A stretch of 64,000 bases of DNA from Ipomoea triloba (taxonomy: Eukaryota; Streptophyta; Magnoliopsida; Solanales; Convolvulaceae). Below, piece by piece: positions 11,612-22,490 of this stretch. Position numbers and translations under genes: made by a program. Where the stretch lies: assembly GCF_003576645.1 (NCBI RefSeq), contig NC_044930.1, positions 897,080-961,079 of the forward strand. Direction: 5' to 3'. The notes below the pieces were generated by a model, which worked only from the letters and a program-made list of their open reading frames with translations, ran no database searches and had not been told where the DNA came from. Positions within the stretch are counted from its first letter, which is position 1. Each line of letters begins with the position of its first letter.

Positions 11612-14547
11612 AGGGCCTATGAGAATTTCCCCATGATTTTTAAATATTCACAATAAAGCCATTGCACTTTGGTCCCCACCGTGTTGATTTTTTTAGGCAT
11701 ACAATAGGGGGTTACGAGTAATCATTTTTGCACTGAAATAATAATGATGTTTGGAAAGAAAACTGGTCTAGTTGCTTTACCGAGTCAATATGAAAATGTT
11801 ACTGCTATTAATACAACACGGTTATTAGGGTGGAAATTTTTAAATTTACACGGTATACTGTATATGATAACAAGCAAAAACAACTCTGCATGAGTTTCTC
11901 CATTTATTTGTTCTTCATTTCTTGGGTACGTTTGATAGGAAAATGAGCTGAACCTGAAACCCTGATACCATTGGACTACAAAATCATTGTTAACTCTATT
12001 AACTTTACCAGACCTGGATTAAGGATAAGAGTGGCAACAAGTTGATAGAACAGATCATTAACAGGTAACAGTAGAGATAATCCAACTGTTTTCAGAACTT
12101 AAATTTTATCTTTCTTTTTGTTTGCTTTAACCCACTTGGTGGTTTAATTTATGGTGATTAGTTCATTTGCTCATGTTGTGGTGGATAGTGGGATTTCACC
12201 AACACCATTTGTTTCTTTTACAGGGAGAGATCAGTTAAGATCTAGTAGGACCACTAAAGCCATACTGGGGATTTGGAGTTTGACTACTCTGCACCGCAAA
12301 TTGGTAAACTCGGTTGACTCAATGTTTTAATTTGCATGCAGCATTGACTCTTTGTTCATTTCTCTGTGGCAGTATTGTGAATTTGTGATTTGTTTCAATG
12401 GAATTTCTCACAAGGTCCCCTACCACTATCCGGCATAATTAGTGTCAAAATAAGACTTGTTATCTGATAGTTGTTAGGTATGTTTTATTTAGAACAATAC
12501 TACACCGTTTCAGCTTATTATACTCATCATAACTGTTTCTACGATATAAATATACTTAACCACCACAATACTCGATACTCAGGAAGTCAAAATGACTAAT
12601 GTACATGATTGATGCCCACTTGGAAATGAAGAGATGGGAGGGCATGGATAATGGTGGTGGAGCATAGAGGAGGTTGAAGAAACATGCCAAGTAAGTGGTA
12701 AATGATGTTATCATCACAACATGCTTTGGTATACATTGGGGTGGGGTGGAATTTATGTCTCATTTTTTTACTTTTTTATTTTGCTTTGAGTGGGTTGGCT
12801 CATTCCTCTTATGCATCTTCCTAGAAAGGCAAAAGATTAAATGGGAAGGCTATTGACAAGCTGAAAGTTACAAATGGATAATCCTACATGTCCACTAATG
12901 TGCACTTTGCTATTATGTCTTGAGCATTTCATTTTGGGATCATGATTTTCATCGAGAATTTTCAAAAACAATAGAAAAATAGTTTTAATATGCAGTTTAA
13001 CATACATTGATTGACATAATGTATGATTTAAAAAAAATTATTAAAAAAATAATTGTGATGGCTTATGAAGTTATGATGATTGATGTCCATGTCCATAGCA
13101 CACCTAAAAGCAAGGTAGAAATTAAATTGGTGAAAATAAGAGAAGAAGGGTAGAACAATTTATATAGTTTTGGTTTGGCTATCAATTAGAGTGGGCTAGG
13201 TAAATTCCAACTTAGTCCATCAAAAATAAGAATAAATGAGGTAAATCAGCAAATTGGGTCATTTTGACATCTCTATTATCAATGTGTCAAATGTACAAGA
13301 GGTGTCATATAAACTTGCTTTATTTTTTTTTGGGTGCAAAATCAACTTTTTAAGTAGATTTCTTTTTTTAATTCGTAGTGATATCAACCAATTTATGAAT
13401 ATCAAATGAAAATGAATAGTTTTATTGCTATGTTATAAATTACCTTCTAAAAATATCTTCATGCACTCATATAAAGTAATAAAGATTGTACTATACAATG
13501 TTGTCCAATAACATCTCTTATATTTTTCAGAAAAATCTGGTTATGGACATTTGTAACCTTTCACTTACACTAATTCATAGTGCTCATGTTAGGCCAACAA
13601 TTAAGATATTTTGGATGCATTTTTATTTTTAGATGACTAGAGAAATTTGTAGCCAATATTTGAGGGTAAGTACTATGTAAACTCCATTAGCTCACAAATC
13701 ATATTAGAGAGGTTATCTGCACAAAGATTATACCATGTCACTAGTTCAATTAAGGAAGTGTTTGAAAAAACTAAATTCGTGATTTTCTACTATGACAATT
13801 ATACTTCAGTATATTTTTGGGCTAGATATACTTTTTGCTGTGTGATTCTTTGGCGTTCAATAATCTTTCCTGTCGTTGGGTTCCTCATCACATCGATTGA
13901 GTGCATAGAGATAATCAGATGCGTACTAGTGGGCGGTGGAAAAGGAGTTTAGGTTTGATATTTTTGGTTTATTTTGGAGAGATATTTGCACAAAACCTTA
14001 TAACGTGGCAAACTGATCCGGTACATATGAGCTTTTGTGCACAATTATATGAGCATTCGTGGGTCCTTTTTGTTATCTTCATGTGCATTTGGAAAGATAT
14101 TTGTCCAATGAAGTTGGTAATGCTTCAACTTGTCGGGCATGAAATTTGGTGGGTCTTGTGCTCTCGATGTTAAAGTTTAAACGGTTCAAATATTTTTTAT
14201 TTAACATAGTGTTTTTTTTTTGTTGATAATTATTGATTATTTAATAGTAATATGCATTGTATCTTCATTGAATGGATAAAAGAATAAAGATGTTGATAGT
14301 GTTGTAAATTAAATTGTGGATAGAGATCAGGGTTCATACTGTATAAAGAGAGTAAAAAGTAAGTTTTATATTGGGTCTGTGAAAAAGCTTCAACTGTTGA
14401 GCTTAGACAATACTGAGATTATTGTTTCAGTTATTAGGCCCCTCAAGCTAGCCTATAGCCCACTAAATGTAATGAGTGAAAATTTCATGAAAGTACTACG
14501 TTAAAATAATTATTTTATTGTTTAATTAAGGGTGTGATTGATTCATA
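11612..14547. other. Intergenic, no gene seen
   Basis: AT-rich spacer between the DUF4228 promoter and the LTR retrotransposon. Only short ORFs without recognisable domains. Confidence 0.5.
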
Positions 14548-14552
14548 GGTTT

Positions 14553-15139
14553 TGATGGGTAAATATGCACATGTACTAGTCGGTCCGTAAATCACCTGTC
14601 AACGGTCACCCAACCTGTCCGTCAACGGTCACCCAATCGTCGGTCAACTAACCGGTCCGTCGGCTGCATGATCAGAAGCAACACACCTTGTGGATTGGAG
14701 GCTCACAAGCGCAACAGTTGCTTGATGTGACGACCGACAACTTTTCGGGAACAAGGGATCCGTGTTTTCATCACCTTGAGTAACTCAACCACTTCGAGCA
14801 AACCGATGCGCATTTTGCGGAGTAACTGTTCAACCCATATGCCCTCCACTTGCATATCAGACACCATGTGCATAGTGAATCCACTTTGTATAAATATAGG
14901 GGTCGTTCCCCTCACTGGGGGAGAACTCATCAGTACTACACTAATACACTTGTGATTTGCTCATTCGTCTCTCTTGCTCTCTCCTTGTTACTGTTCGTCA
15001 CCCGTAGAGCGACATAGCTTCTTACCGCTCAGTCGTTAACCGGTAGACCGATCGATTGACCGGCCGAGCGACATCCTTCACCACACGTAACACACGTATT
15101 CGTAGCGTAGTCGTAGACCCGTTTACATTTACGCTATCA
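14553..15139 (+). repeat. 5' LTR (587 bp)
   Basis: Starts TG and ends CA. It contains a TATA box (TATAAATA, 14889-14896) for the element transcript, followed by a small G/C-rich hairpin-like segment. It differs from the 3' LTR at two sites: gaccgaTcgat versus gaccgaCcgat, and cgtaGtcgt versus cgtaAtcgt. Confidence 0.93.
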
Positions 15140-15158
15140 TTGGCGCCGTCTGTGGGGA
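15140..15158 (+). promoter_or_regulatory. Primer-binding site
   Basis: TGGCGCCGTCTGTGGGGA starts one base after the 5' LTR. Its first nine bases match the complement of the 3' end of plant tRNA-Asp, a primer used by several Ty3/gypsy lineages; the rest is diverged. Confidence 0.75.
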
Positions 15159-15222
15159 TTGAACGAGTCACTCTGTTCTATCCCTTTATCTTCTCTTTCT
15201 TCACACTATTATCCATCTTAAA

Positions 15223-15978
15223 ATGACGAACAGCAGGAGAAATCGTAGCCGAAGTCACATGCGAAAGAGAAATTCAACTCGTCGGGTGACTAAAGCAGTT
15301 CTAGAGGACGATTTACGCCAACAATTAGATCGGTCAAGGAACTTGAACAACGAGCTCACATCCAATCCGTCAAGAAAAAACATACAACCAACCCAACCGG
15401 TTGGTTCGAGCGAAGGCCTACATGCTGGACAAACAAACTTTCAAATGACAATTACATGTGCCATGTTGCTACCAGTAGGCCAAACGTTGACCTCAACACC
15501 AGGAATATTGGGAGGGAATCAAATACAAGGAGCACCGCAACATGGGTCCACACCGATATGCTAACCACGGCTGGAAACTCTTGGGCACTATGTTACGACA
15601 CCCACCCCCCGAATGACGACGAACCCTCAGAGTCCTATCGCTCAACAACAAATGCCTCAACTTTTCCATGTACAACAGTCGTATCTACAACCTCAAGGGA
15701 GCAACCAAGAGGAAGTTCGATTGGCGAATCGTGTGCAAAGACTAGATCGAGAAGAACATAAAAATCATCGACAGGATGACGTCATACAACGCAAAAGTGT
15801 TTTCAATCGAATTCGAAAGAGTGCCAAGTTCCGATTGGGGGTTCGAGGTAACCATGGTCGACAAACATCACGAAGGATTACAAAGAAGCGGCTCAAAGAA
15901 CGCACTACAAGCGGAACGGAAGGCTTAGTTGGTCGGGTGGACTACCAAGAAGCATGGAAAAGTGGGTCAGCTGTCTGA
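15223..15978 (+). pseudogene. Gag-like region, frameshifted
   Basis: Three overlapping open stretches in different frames (15223-15564, 15456-15761, 15613-15978) begin 83 bp after the 5' LTR. The first encodes a basic N-terminus (MTNSRRNRSRSHMRKRNSTR) and a Q/P/T-rich middle, as in gag N-termini of this kind of element. The frame changes suggest at least two frameshifts in one ancestral ORF. No zinc knuckle or capsid core was recognised. The call rests on position and composition. Confidence 0.4.
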
Positions 15979-16075
15979 CCATGGGATCCTACAAGTAGCA
16001 TAGGTGATAAGATGCTTATTTTGAGGAGTTCATTATGGAAGTTGTGTGATATATATATATAAAAAAATATCACTT

Positions 16076-16710
16076 AGACTTCTTCGTTTGGAGCTTTGTT
16101 CGACCTGCACGGATCTCCGTTTGGGGTTTTGTTCGACCTGCACGGATCTCCGTTTGGGGTTTTGTTCGACCTGCACGTTTGGGGTTATGTTCGACCTGCA
16201 CGAATTTTCGTTTGGGGTTTTGTTGGACCTGCACGAATCTTCGTTTGGGGTTGTGTTCGACCTGCACGTTTGGGGTTTTGTTCGACCTGCACGTTTGGGG
16301 TTATGCTCGACCTGCACGAATTTTCGTTTGGGGTTTTATTCGACCTACCTGCACGAATTTTCGTTTGGGGTTGTGTTCGACCTGCACGTTTGGGGTGAAT
16401 TTTCGTTTGGGGTTGTGTTCGACCTGCACGTTTGGGGTTATGATTCGTTTGGGGTTGTGTTCGACCTGCACGTTTGGGGTTATGATTCGACCTGCACGGT
16501 GTTCGACCTGCACGTTTGGGGTTATGATTCGACCTGCACGGATCTCCGTTTGGGGTTTTGTTCGTATGATTCGACCTGCACGGATCTCCGTTTGGGGTTT
16601 TGTTCGACCTGCACGGATCTCCGTTTGGGGTTTTGTTTGACCTGCACGAATCTTCGTTTGGAGTTTTGTTCAACCTGCACGAATCTTCGTTTGGGGTTTG
16701 TTCGACATGC
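16076..16710 (+). repeat. Minisatellite built on TTCGACCTGCACG and GTTTGGGGTT
   Basis: About 20 head-to-tail units. Each joins TTCGACCTGCACG to a GTTTGGGGTTNTG block, either directly (about 25 bp) or through GAATTTTC, GAATCTTC or GATCTCC spacers (about 32-35 bp). The long ORFs across this region on both strands are by-products of the periodicity. It lies inside the LTR element. Confidence 0.88.
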
Positions 16711-16983
16711 ACGAGTAAATGTAACCATCAGAGCAGCCAAGTTGTGCAAGTTTGTTAGCAACGAGAGTTGGATGGAAGAATATACTACTTGAAAAACTGC
16801 AAGAAAGCATAGAGAAGCTTGAATATTATCTTGTGTCNGGGTTTTGTTCGACATGCACGAGTAAATGTAACCATCAGAGCAGCCAAGTTGTGCAAGTTTG
16901 TTAGCAACGAGAGTTGGATGGAAGAATATACTACTTGAAAAACTGCAAGAAAGCATAGAGAAGCTTGAATATTATCTTGTGTC
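16694..16983 (+). repeat. Direct repeat of about 144 bp around a single N (probable unmerged contig overlap)
   Basis: 16694-16837 and 16839-16983 are the same sequence apart from one T in a homopolymer, separated only by the N at 16838. Both run from GGGTTT(T)GTTCGACATGC to ATTATCTTGTGTC. The simplest reading is two contig ends covering the same DNA, placed side by side. Confidence 0.8.
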
Positions 16984-17035
16984 AAGAAATTTGCAAGATG
17001 GTTGATCAGTCGACCAACACCTTGGGAGTCAAGCA

Positions 17036-17255
17036 ACCTGCACCAGCCAACCAAGCACAACCCGCACCGACGAGCGAAACACTTGTGGATGCCGATCAAC
17101 CTGCACCAGCCAACCAAGCACAACCCGCACCAACGCGAAACACTTGTGGATGCCGATCAACCTGTCCCAGCCAACTAAGCACAACCTGCACTGACGAGCG
17201 AAGCATTTGTGGACGCCAATCAACCTACACCTGTTTACTAAGCACTTCGTGTGAC
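17036..17255 (+). repeat. Tandem repeat of about 62 bp, 3.5 copies
   Basis: The unit starts CAACCTGCACCAGCCAACCA and ends CACTTGTGGATGCCGAT. Copies start near 17036, 17099 and 17159, followed by a diverged partial copy from about 17221. The second copy lacks two bases. It lies inside the LTR element, downstream of the first minisatellite. Confidence 0.85.
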
Positions 17256-17801
17256 GGGCGATTCGACCACTTGAATGTTATGCAATCTGGTCGATCATCC
17301 GCTGGGAAGCCTAGCCACTTTCAACGGACAACAACCACTTCAACATCAAGCCATTGACAGAGTGATATGTTGAACAACCACTTGCATATCGACAGATTAC
17401 TTGGTGTGTAGTAATCTACCGTGTTTTGACCAATCACTTGGACGATAAACAATCTATGTCGGTATGGCGAGCAACCGGTAGACAAATCGCTTGGATGAGG
17501 AGCAACGGACGATCAACCACCTGGATGGCAACGTACACTTGGCCAACCACTCTGATGTCAAGTAACTTGTGACAAAGTGATATGTCAATTGACCACATGG
17601 ATGTGAGGCATCTGTCGACAAATCAACCAATGGCGTCCACGAGCAAACACCCAATTAAGAAAACAACATGTTACGTAATGACAAAGTGAAGGAAGGAAAT
17701 GATTCATACACGCAAAGTTAAAAGTACAACCGACACAAGCGGGGTCGGTCTCCCGATCACACTCCACAAACAAACAACTACAACTATGGAGGACAAAACA
17801 A

Positions 17802-19795
17802 TCATGGATCTTGACCACGCAATGAGGAAGGACCCGTCGGAGGCTTCTTGAAGGGCTCTGGACCAGGAGATGTCAGATCTTCGGGCAGAACGGTATGAAC
17901 CGATTCCCAATCCTCGGGGAGAGCATTTTGTAATATGTGATACAAAGTTTGTTGCATGCCCCTTGTTCCTTTGAGATAGCCCCATGTAGTCACCTTACGT
18001 ATCATCGCTGATATCACTGGGTCTTCTCGGAACATATGGAACAAAGGAATGGCCGCATCCTCGGAGGGACATAAAGCAGATAACAGACCGGGCACCTCGG
18101 ATGGTCGAGATACGAAATAAGCAATGGCATCTCGACGAAACTGATCGGAATTTGGATACTGTCCCAAAGAATAGAGTTGGGCGTCCAAATGGGATATTTG
18201 TTCTCGACGAGATTCGAGTTGGTTTTCCTGATCCCTCACAGTGGCCCTGAGTGATTGTGTTTCCTTTTCCCATCCTATAGCAGTAAGCTGGCATCGCAGG
18301 AATAGCTCGGCGCCTGTGCTAGCAACCTGACATAAACACGATCATAAACCACAGTTTAGAAAGTACCAAACAAAGAAAAGAGAGATCAGCAACTCAATGA
18401 TTGGAGTAAGTACGTTAGCTAGGTGATGGGCTAGCTGCTCAGCAACTTTTTCGTTAGACAAAGTGGCGATGCCCGAGGGTGGAGGACTCAGTTGGAGTAG
18501 CAGATCGAACATTTTTCGCAAATCAACTGGTGCGCGGGTCAACGCGCTCACAAGTGGAGACCCCCCGTCGAGGTTAGGACAAGTGGCAAAAGCGCTCCCC
18601 GACACCTCACTTTCAACCTCACCTATGGGACGCTTCCCATGTGATTTAGGGGGAAACGGAGCAGAAGGAAAGCCAGGGCTACCAAATTCATAACGGGGGA
18701 TAGTAGGAGGTACAAATTTCTTTTTCAAAATAATCTTTGGCAATCCAGGTCAACTACTCCCGCTTGCGCCTGCACCTAGCAGTTCCTTTAATTCAGGATC
18801 AATATCCGGCGCTCTTGGATGTTAATAAGAAATAACAAATCGTGTGAGGAATCAAAGATAAAAAGGGGAGACATGTGCTAACCATTTAAGATCCAACCTG
18901 GGGCCCCGTAAGTTGGAGCAGGGAGTCGAGCTGCATCAAAAGCCTCTGCGGAGTGGTAAATCTCCCAAGAATAGCATTCAGACTTAATCTTCTCAACAGC
19001 AATGTGAATCTCTGGAGTCTCAGGGGGTACCACGCACTTACGCATCCGACGAGACCATTCAATTTTGAAAGAAAGATCACCATCCAAACAAACCCGAAGA
19101 AATTTTTCTTTCCATCTACGGTTGTTGTCAGGCAAGTCAGAAACTTTCCCAGCCGTCCCACGACATTGGATAATGACAAAACCGTTGCGATGGTTCTTCC
19201 CCATGCACTTTAACAGATGGAGAAAATTGAAGAGTTCTAGTGTACAAGGCACTTGGTGACGTTTGCAAATCTGAGGGTAGCATGCAAGAATACGGTGTGC
19301 GTTGGGTGCTATCTGACTTGGAACTATGCCGTAATAATTCACGAAGTCAACAAGGAATGGGTCAAAGGGGATGCGCAAACCGGCTTTCAAGGAATCAAAG
19401 TGCACACCTACCCAATTTTTTTGGTGGTAATCAATGATGTTGGAAGGACGACGATCAATTGAGTAAGAAATCCCCTTTCCAATTAGCTTCTGGAGTTGTT
19501 CTACCTCTTTGTCGGTAAAATCAATTCCAACGATACGAGCACCATCGGAATCCAAGTCGACATAGTCACGTGATACTCCAGTTTGGCTTCTTGAGAGTTC
19601 CTTGGGATTATGGGAGGTACCTTCGCCTAGTTGAACCTCAAAAATCTTTGATGAAATTTTTGAACACTTGGATCGCGGGGTAACGTGCGAACGAGCTTGG
19701 GGCGCATCGTCATAATTACTCGATTCCTCAGACGCACTAACATCCTCATCATCGCTGTCATAGTCGCGCATACACCACTTTTTGTCTTGCGACAT
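17802..19795 (-). pseudogene. Antisense gene of the LTR element (Transposase_28 / putative gypsy-type transposon domain), in-frame stop
   Basis: Three exons opposite to the element's sense: 19795-18883, 18811-18414, 18326-17802. They join in one frame over 612 codons. Exon 1 has an acidic, Ser-rich N-terminus (MSQDKKWCMRDYDSDDEDVS), then from about residue 130 a domain with the pattern SLKAGLRIPFDPFLVDFVNY, GIVPSQIAPNAHRILACY, as in Pfam PF04195. Exon 2 is proline-rich and basic; exon 3 starts with a probable coiled coil (VRDQENQLESRREQISHLDA). Codon 325 is TGA (18752-18750), one transition away from CGA, so this copy is probably interrupted. Such antisense ORFs occur in Tat-lineage elements; their function is unknown. 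Exon borders are by eye. Confidence 0.65.
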
Positions 19796-19959
19796 GCTAC
19801 ATTAGCAAAAGAATGTAGGTGACATACCACGGGCAAACAACATAGCAAGGAAGCAACGGCAAATCAAATGGCATCAGCTATGTTAATTGCAGCATGTAGT
19901 TTTTTAGTCGCAAGTTTTTATTTCTATTGTATTTAAAAAAAAAAAAAAGAGGGGGGGAG

Positions 19960-20160
19960 GATGGCTGACGTCGAGCAGCCTGCTCGACGTCGACCAAGTC
20001 GGTCGACGTCGAGCAACCCGCTCGTCGTCGACCGAGCGGCGTCGAGCAGCCCGCTCAACGTCGACCAAGTCGGTCGACGTCGAGCAGCCCGCTCGACGTC
20101 GACCAGATCGGTTCGGTCGACGTCGACCAAGCTGGGTCGACGTCGACCCAAAAAGCCGAC
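19960..20160. repeat. GTCGAC palindrome array
   Basis: About four 36-38-bp units built on GACGTCGAGCAGCCCGCTCG and CCAAGTCGGTCGACGTC. Each unit is itself a hairpin; the best (20072-20104) has perfect 14-bp arms (GGTCGACGTCGAGC) around AGCCC. Strongly GC-rich, and about 165 bp upstream of the start codon of the antisense gene. Confidence 0.85.
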
Positions 20161-20264
20161 GACTGCCGACTGGGTACCAGTCGGCAGTCGCCGGCCTTTT
20201 TCCCTCCAGTCGCCGGCGACTGGAGCAGAGATCAGATCTGGAAATGATTTCCAGATCTGATCTC
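20160..20264. repeat. Cluster of perfect hairpins
   Basis: Three inverted repeats in about 105 bp: GACTGCCGACTGG-gta-CCAGTCGGCAGTC at 20160-20188; the palindrome CTCCAGTCGCCGGCGACTGGAG around 20205-20226; and GAGATCAGATCTGGAAAT at 20228-20245 with its perfect complement at 20247-20264 and a one-base spacer. A poly-A tract follows. Inside the LTR element. Confidence 0.85.
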
Positions 20265-20887
20265 AAAAAAAAAAAAATTGTTTTGTTTTTTTGTTTTGAT
20301 AGCTTGGAAGGCTACTGGTGGGAGCATTGTTCTTGGCAAGTCCAAAGTATCAAACTGGAGGAAATATACACGTGGTCGGATCATAAAAATCACTCAGCTG
20401 ACCGATAACAATCACCCCATCTGGATTGGATGCGCCTGGTCAAGTCAACCACTCGGTGATTCGCATGTACTACCTTCCTCATTCCCAGCCGTGGAGAACT
20501 TGATTGGTCCGTCAACTATTACTGGACCAAAGTATCACCAAGGGAAGACCCATCTCCAAACCATGGAAAAGATGTGAACAAAATCCGCTAAATGATCCAT
20601 TGCTCGACGACCGGAAACAACTAGGACAAACCCGTCTTTAGTGATTATGCTTTCGGTTGTACTCTTTTTCCCTTAGCTAGGTTTTTTCCCAAATGGTTTT
20701 TCTTAGTCTAAGGTTTTTAACGAGGCAACCCGCGTAAATCACGCCCCTCCTGCTCAACTCAAACTTGAGGGGTTAAAATCAAGGCATTCAAGCCAGGGAG
20801 ACTTTGCTCGCAACAAGTTAGCCGCCTGGAGCACATTCTACTTCTCGAAGCTGACGACTCTCGCAGATTCAAGAAGTGGGGGACTTG
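20265..20887 (+). other. LTR element: 3' internal region with polypurine tract
   Basis: Contains one 99-codon plus-strand ORF (20278-20577) with no recognised domain. At the right end a purine-rich tract (AAGAAGTGGGGGAC, ending 3-4 bases before the 3' LTR) serves as the likely plus-strand primer. Confidence 0.55.
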
Positions 20888-22459
20888 TGATGGGTAAATA
20901 TGCACATGTACTAGTCGGTCCGTAAATCACCTGTCAACGGTCACCCAACCTGTCCGTCAACGGTCACCCAATCGTCGGTCAACTAACCGGTCCGTCGGCT
21001 GCATGATCAGAAGCAACACACCTTGTGGATTGGAGGCTCACAAGCGCAACAGTTGCTTGATGTGACGACCNNNNNNNNNNNNNNNNNNNNNNNNNNNNNN
21101 NNNNNNNNNNNNNNNNNNNNNNNNNNNNNNNNNNNNNNNNNNNNNNNNNNNNNNNNNNNNNNNNNNNNNNNNNNNNNNNNNNNNNNNNNNNNNNNNNNNN
21201 NNNNNNNNNNNNNNNNNNNNNNNNNNNNNNNNNNNNNNNNNNNNNNNNNNNNNNNNNNNNNNNNNNNNNNNNNNNNNNNNNNNNNNNNNNNNNNNNNNNN
21301 NNNNNNNNNNNNNNNNNNNNNNNNNNNNNNNNNNNNNNNNNNNNNNNNNNNNNNNNNNNNNNNNNNNNNNNNNNNNNNNNNNNNNNNNNNNNNNNNNNNN
21401 NNNNNNNNNNNNNNNNNNNNNNNNNNNNNNNNNNNNNNNNNNNNNNNNNNNNNNNNNNNNNNNNNNNNNNNNNNNNNNNNNNNNNNNNNNNNNNNNNNNN
21501 NNNNNNNNNNNNNNNNNNNNNNNNNNNNNNNNNNNNNNNNNNNNNNNNNNNNNNNNNNNNNNNNNNNNNNNNNNNNNNNNNNNNNNNNNNNNNNNNNNNN
21601 NNNNNNNNNNNNNNNNNNNNNNNNNNNNNNNNNNNNNNNNNNNNNNNNNNNNNNNNNNNNNNNNNNNNNNNNNNNNNNNNNNNNNNNNNNNNNNNNNNNN
21701 NNNNNNNNNNNNNNNNNNNNNNNNNNNNNNNNNNNNNNNNNNNNNNNNNNNNNNNNNNNNNNNNNNNNNNNNNNNNNNNNNNNNNNNNNNNNNNNNNNNN
21801 NNNNNNNNNNNNNNNNNNNNNNNNNNNNNNNNNNNNNNNNNNNNNNNNNNNNNNNNNNNNNNNNNNNNNNNNNNNNNNNNNNNNNNNNNNNNNNNNNNNN
21901 NNNNNNNNNNNNNNNNNNNNNNNNNNNNNNNNNNNNNNNNNNNNNNNNNNNNNNNNNNNNNNNNNNNNNNNNNNNNNNNNNNNNNNNNNNNNNNNNNNNN
22001 NNNNNNNNNNNNNNNNNNNNGCTCACAAGCGCAACAGTTGCTTGATGTGACGACCGACAACTTTTCGGGAACAAGGGATCCGTGTTTTCATCACCTTGAG
22101 TAACTCAACCACTTCGAGCAAACCGATGCGCATTTTGCGGAGTAACTGTTCAACCCATATGCCCTCCACTTGCATATCAGACACCATGTGCATAGTGAAT
22201 CCACTTTGTATAAATATAGGGGTCGTTCCCCTCACTGGGGGAGAACTCATCAGTACTACACTAATACACTTGTGATTTGCTCATTCGTCTCTCTTGCTCT
22301 CTCCTTGTTACTGTTCGTCACCCGTAGAGCGACATAGCTTCTTACCGCTCAGTCGTTAACCGGTAGACCGACCGATTGACCGGCCGAGCGACATCCTTCA
22401 CCACACGTAACACACGTATTCGTAGCGTAATCGTAGACCCGTTTACATTTACGCTATCA
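20888..22459 (+). repeat. 3' LTR, split by an N block
   Basis: Sequence before the gap (20888-21070) equals the first 183 bases of the 5' LTR; sequence after it (22021-22459) equals its last 439 bases. The two share 35 bases (GCTCACAAGCGCAACAGTTG onward). 183+439-35 = 587, exactly the 5' LTR length, so the 950 N at 21071-22020 need not contain any sequence. Confidence 0.92.
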
Positions 22460-22490
22460 GGTTTATACACCATAAATAAAAATTAAAATT

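Larger units (their letters stand above)
14548..22464 (+). mobile_element. Complete non-autonomous LTR retrotransposon (Ty3/gypsy, Tat-like) with target duplication
   Basis: Two LTRs starting TGATGGGTAAATATG and ending ACGCTATCA bound a 5.7-kb interior. A perfect 5-bp target duplication GGTTT flanks the element (14548-14552 and 22460-22464). The primer-binding site follows the 5' LTR directly (TGGCGCCGTCTGTGGGGA from 15141), and a purine-rich tract (AAGAAGTGGGGGAC) precedes the 3' LTR. The interior carries a degraded gag-like region, two minisatellites, an antisense gene and a palindrome array. No protease, reverse transcriptase, RNase H or integrase was seen in any frame, so movement would need an autonomous partner. 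The LTRs differ at two compared positions, implying recent insertion. Tat-like assignment rests on the primer site and antisense ORF and is inference. Confidence 0.9.

Noticed and set aside
14703..14930. 75-codon minus-strand ORF, repeated at 22023-22250
   Set aside because: Lies within both LTRs and has no recognisable domain; it is duplicated because the LTRs are.
16046..16792. Long ORFs of 150-250 codons on both strands
   Set aside because: Products of a tandem repeat without stop codons; several frames and both strands are open at once and the proteins are pure repeats.
16076..17255. Repeat-spacer pattern resembling a CRISPR array
   Set aside because: Spacers are themselves repeated, the host is a plant, and the array is part of a retrotransposon.
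21007..22074. Open frames of over 300 codons across the N block
   Set aside because: They consist of unknown residues; the flanking sequence is LTR.
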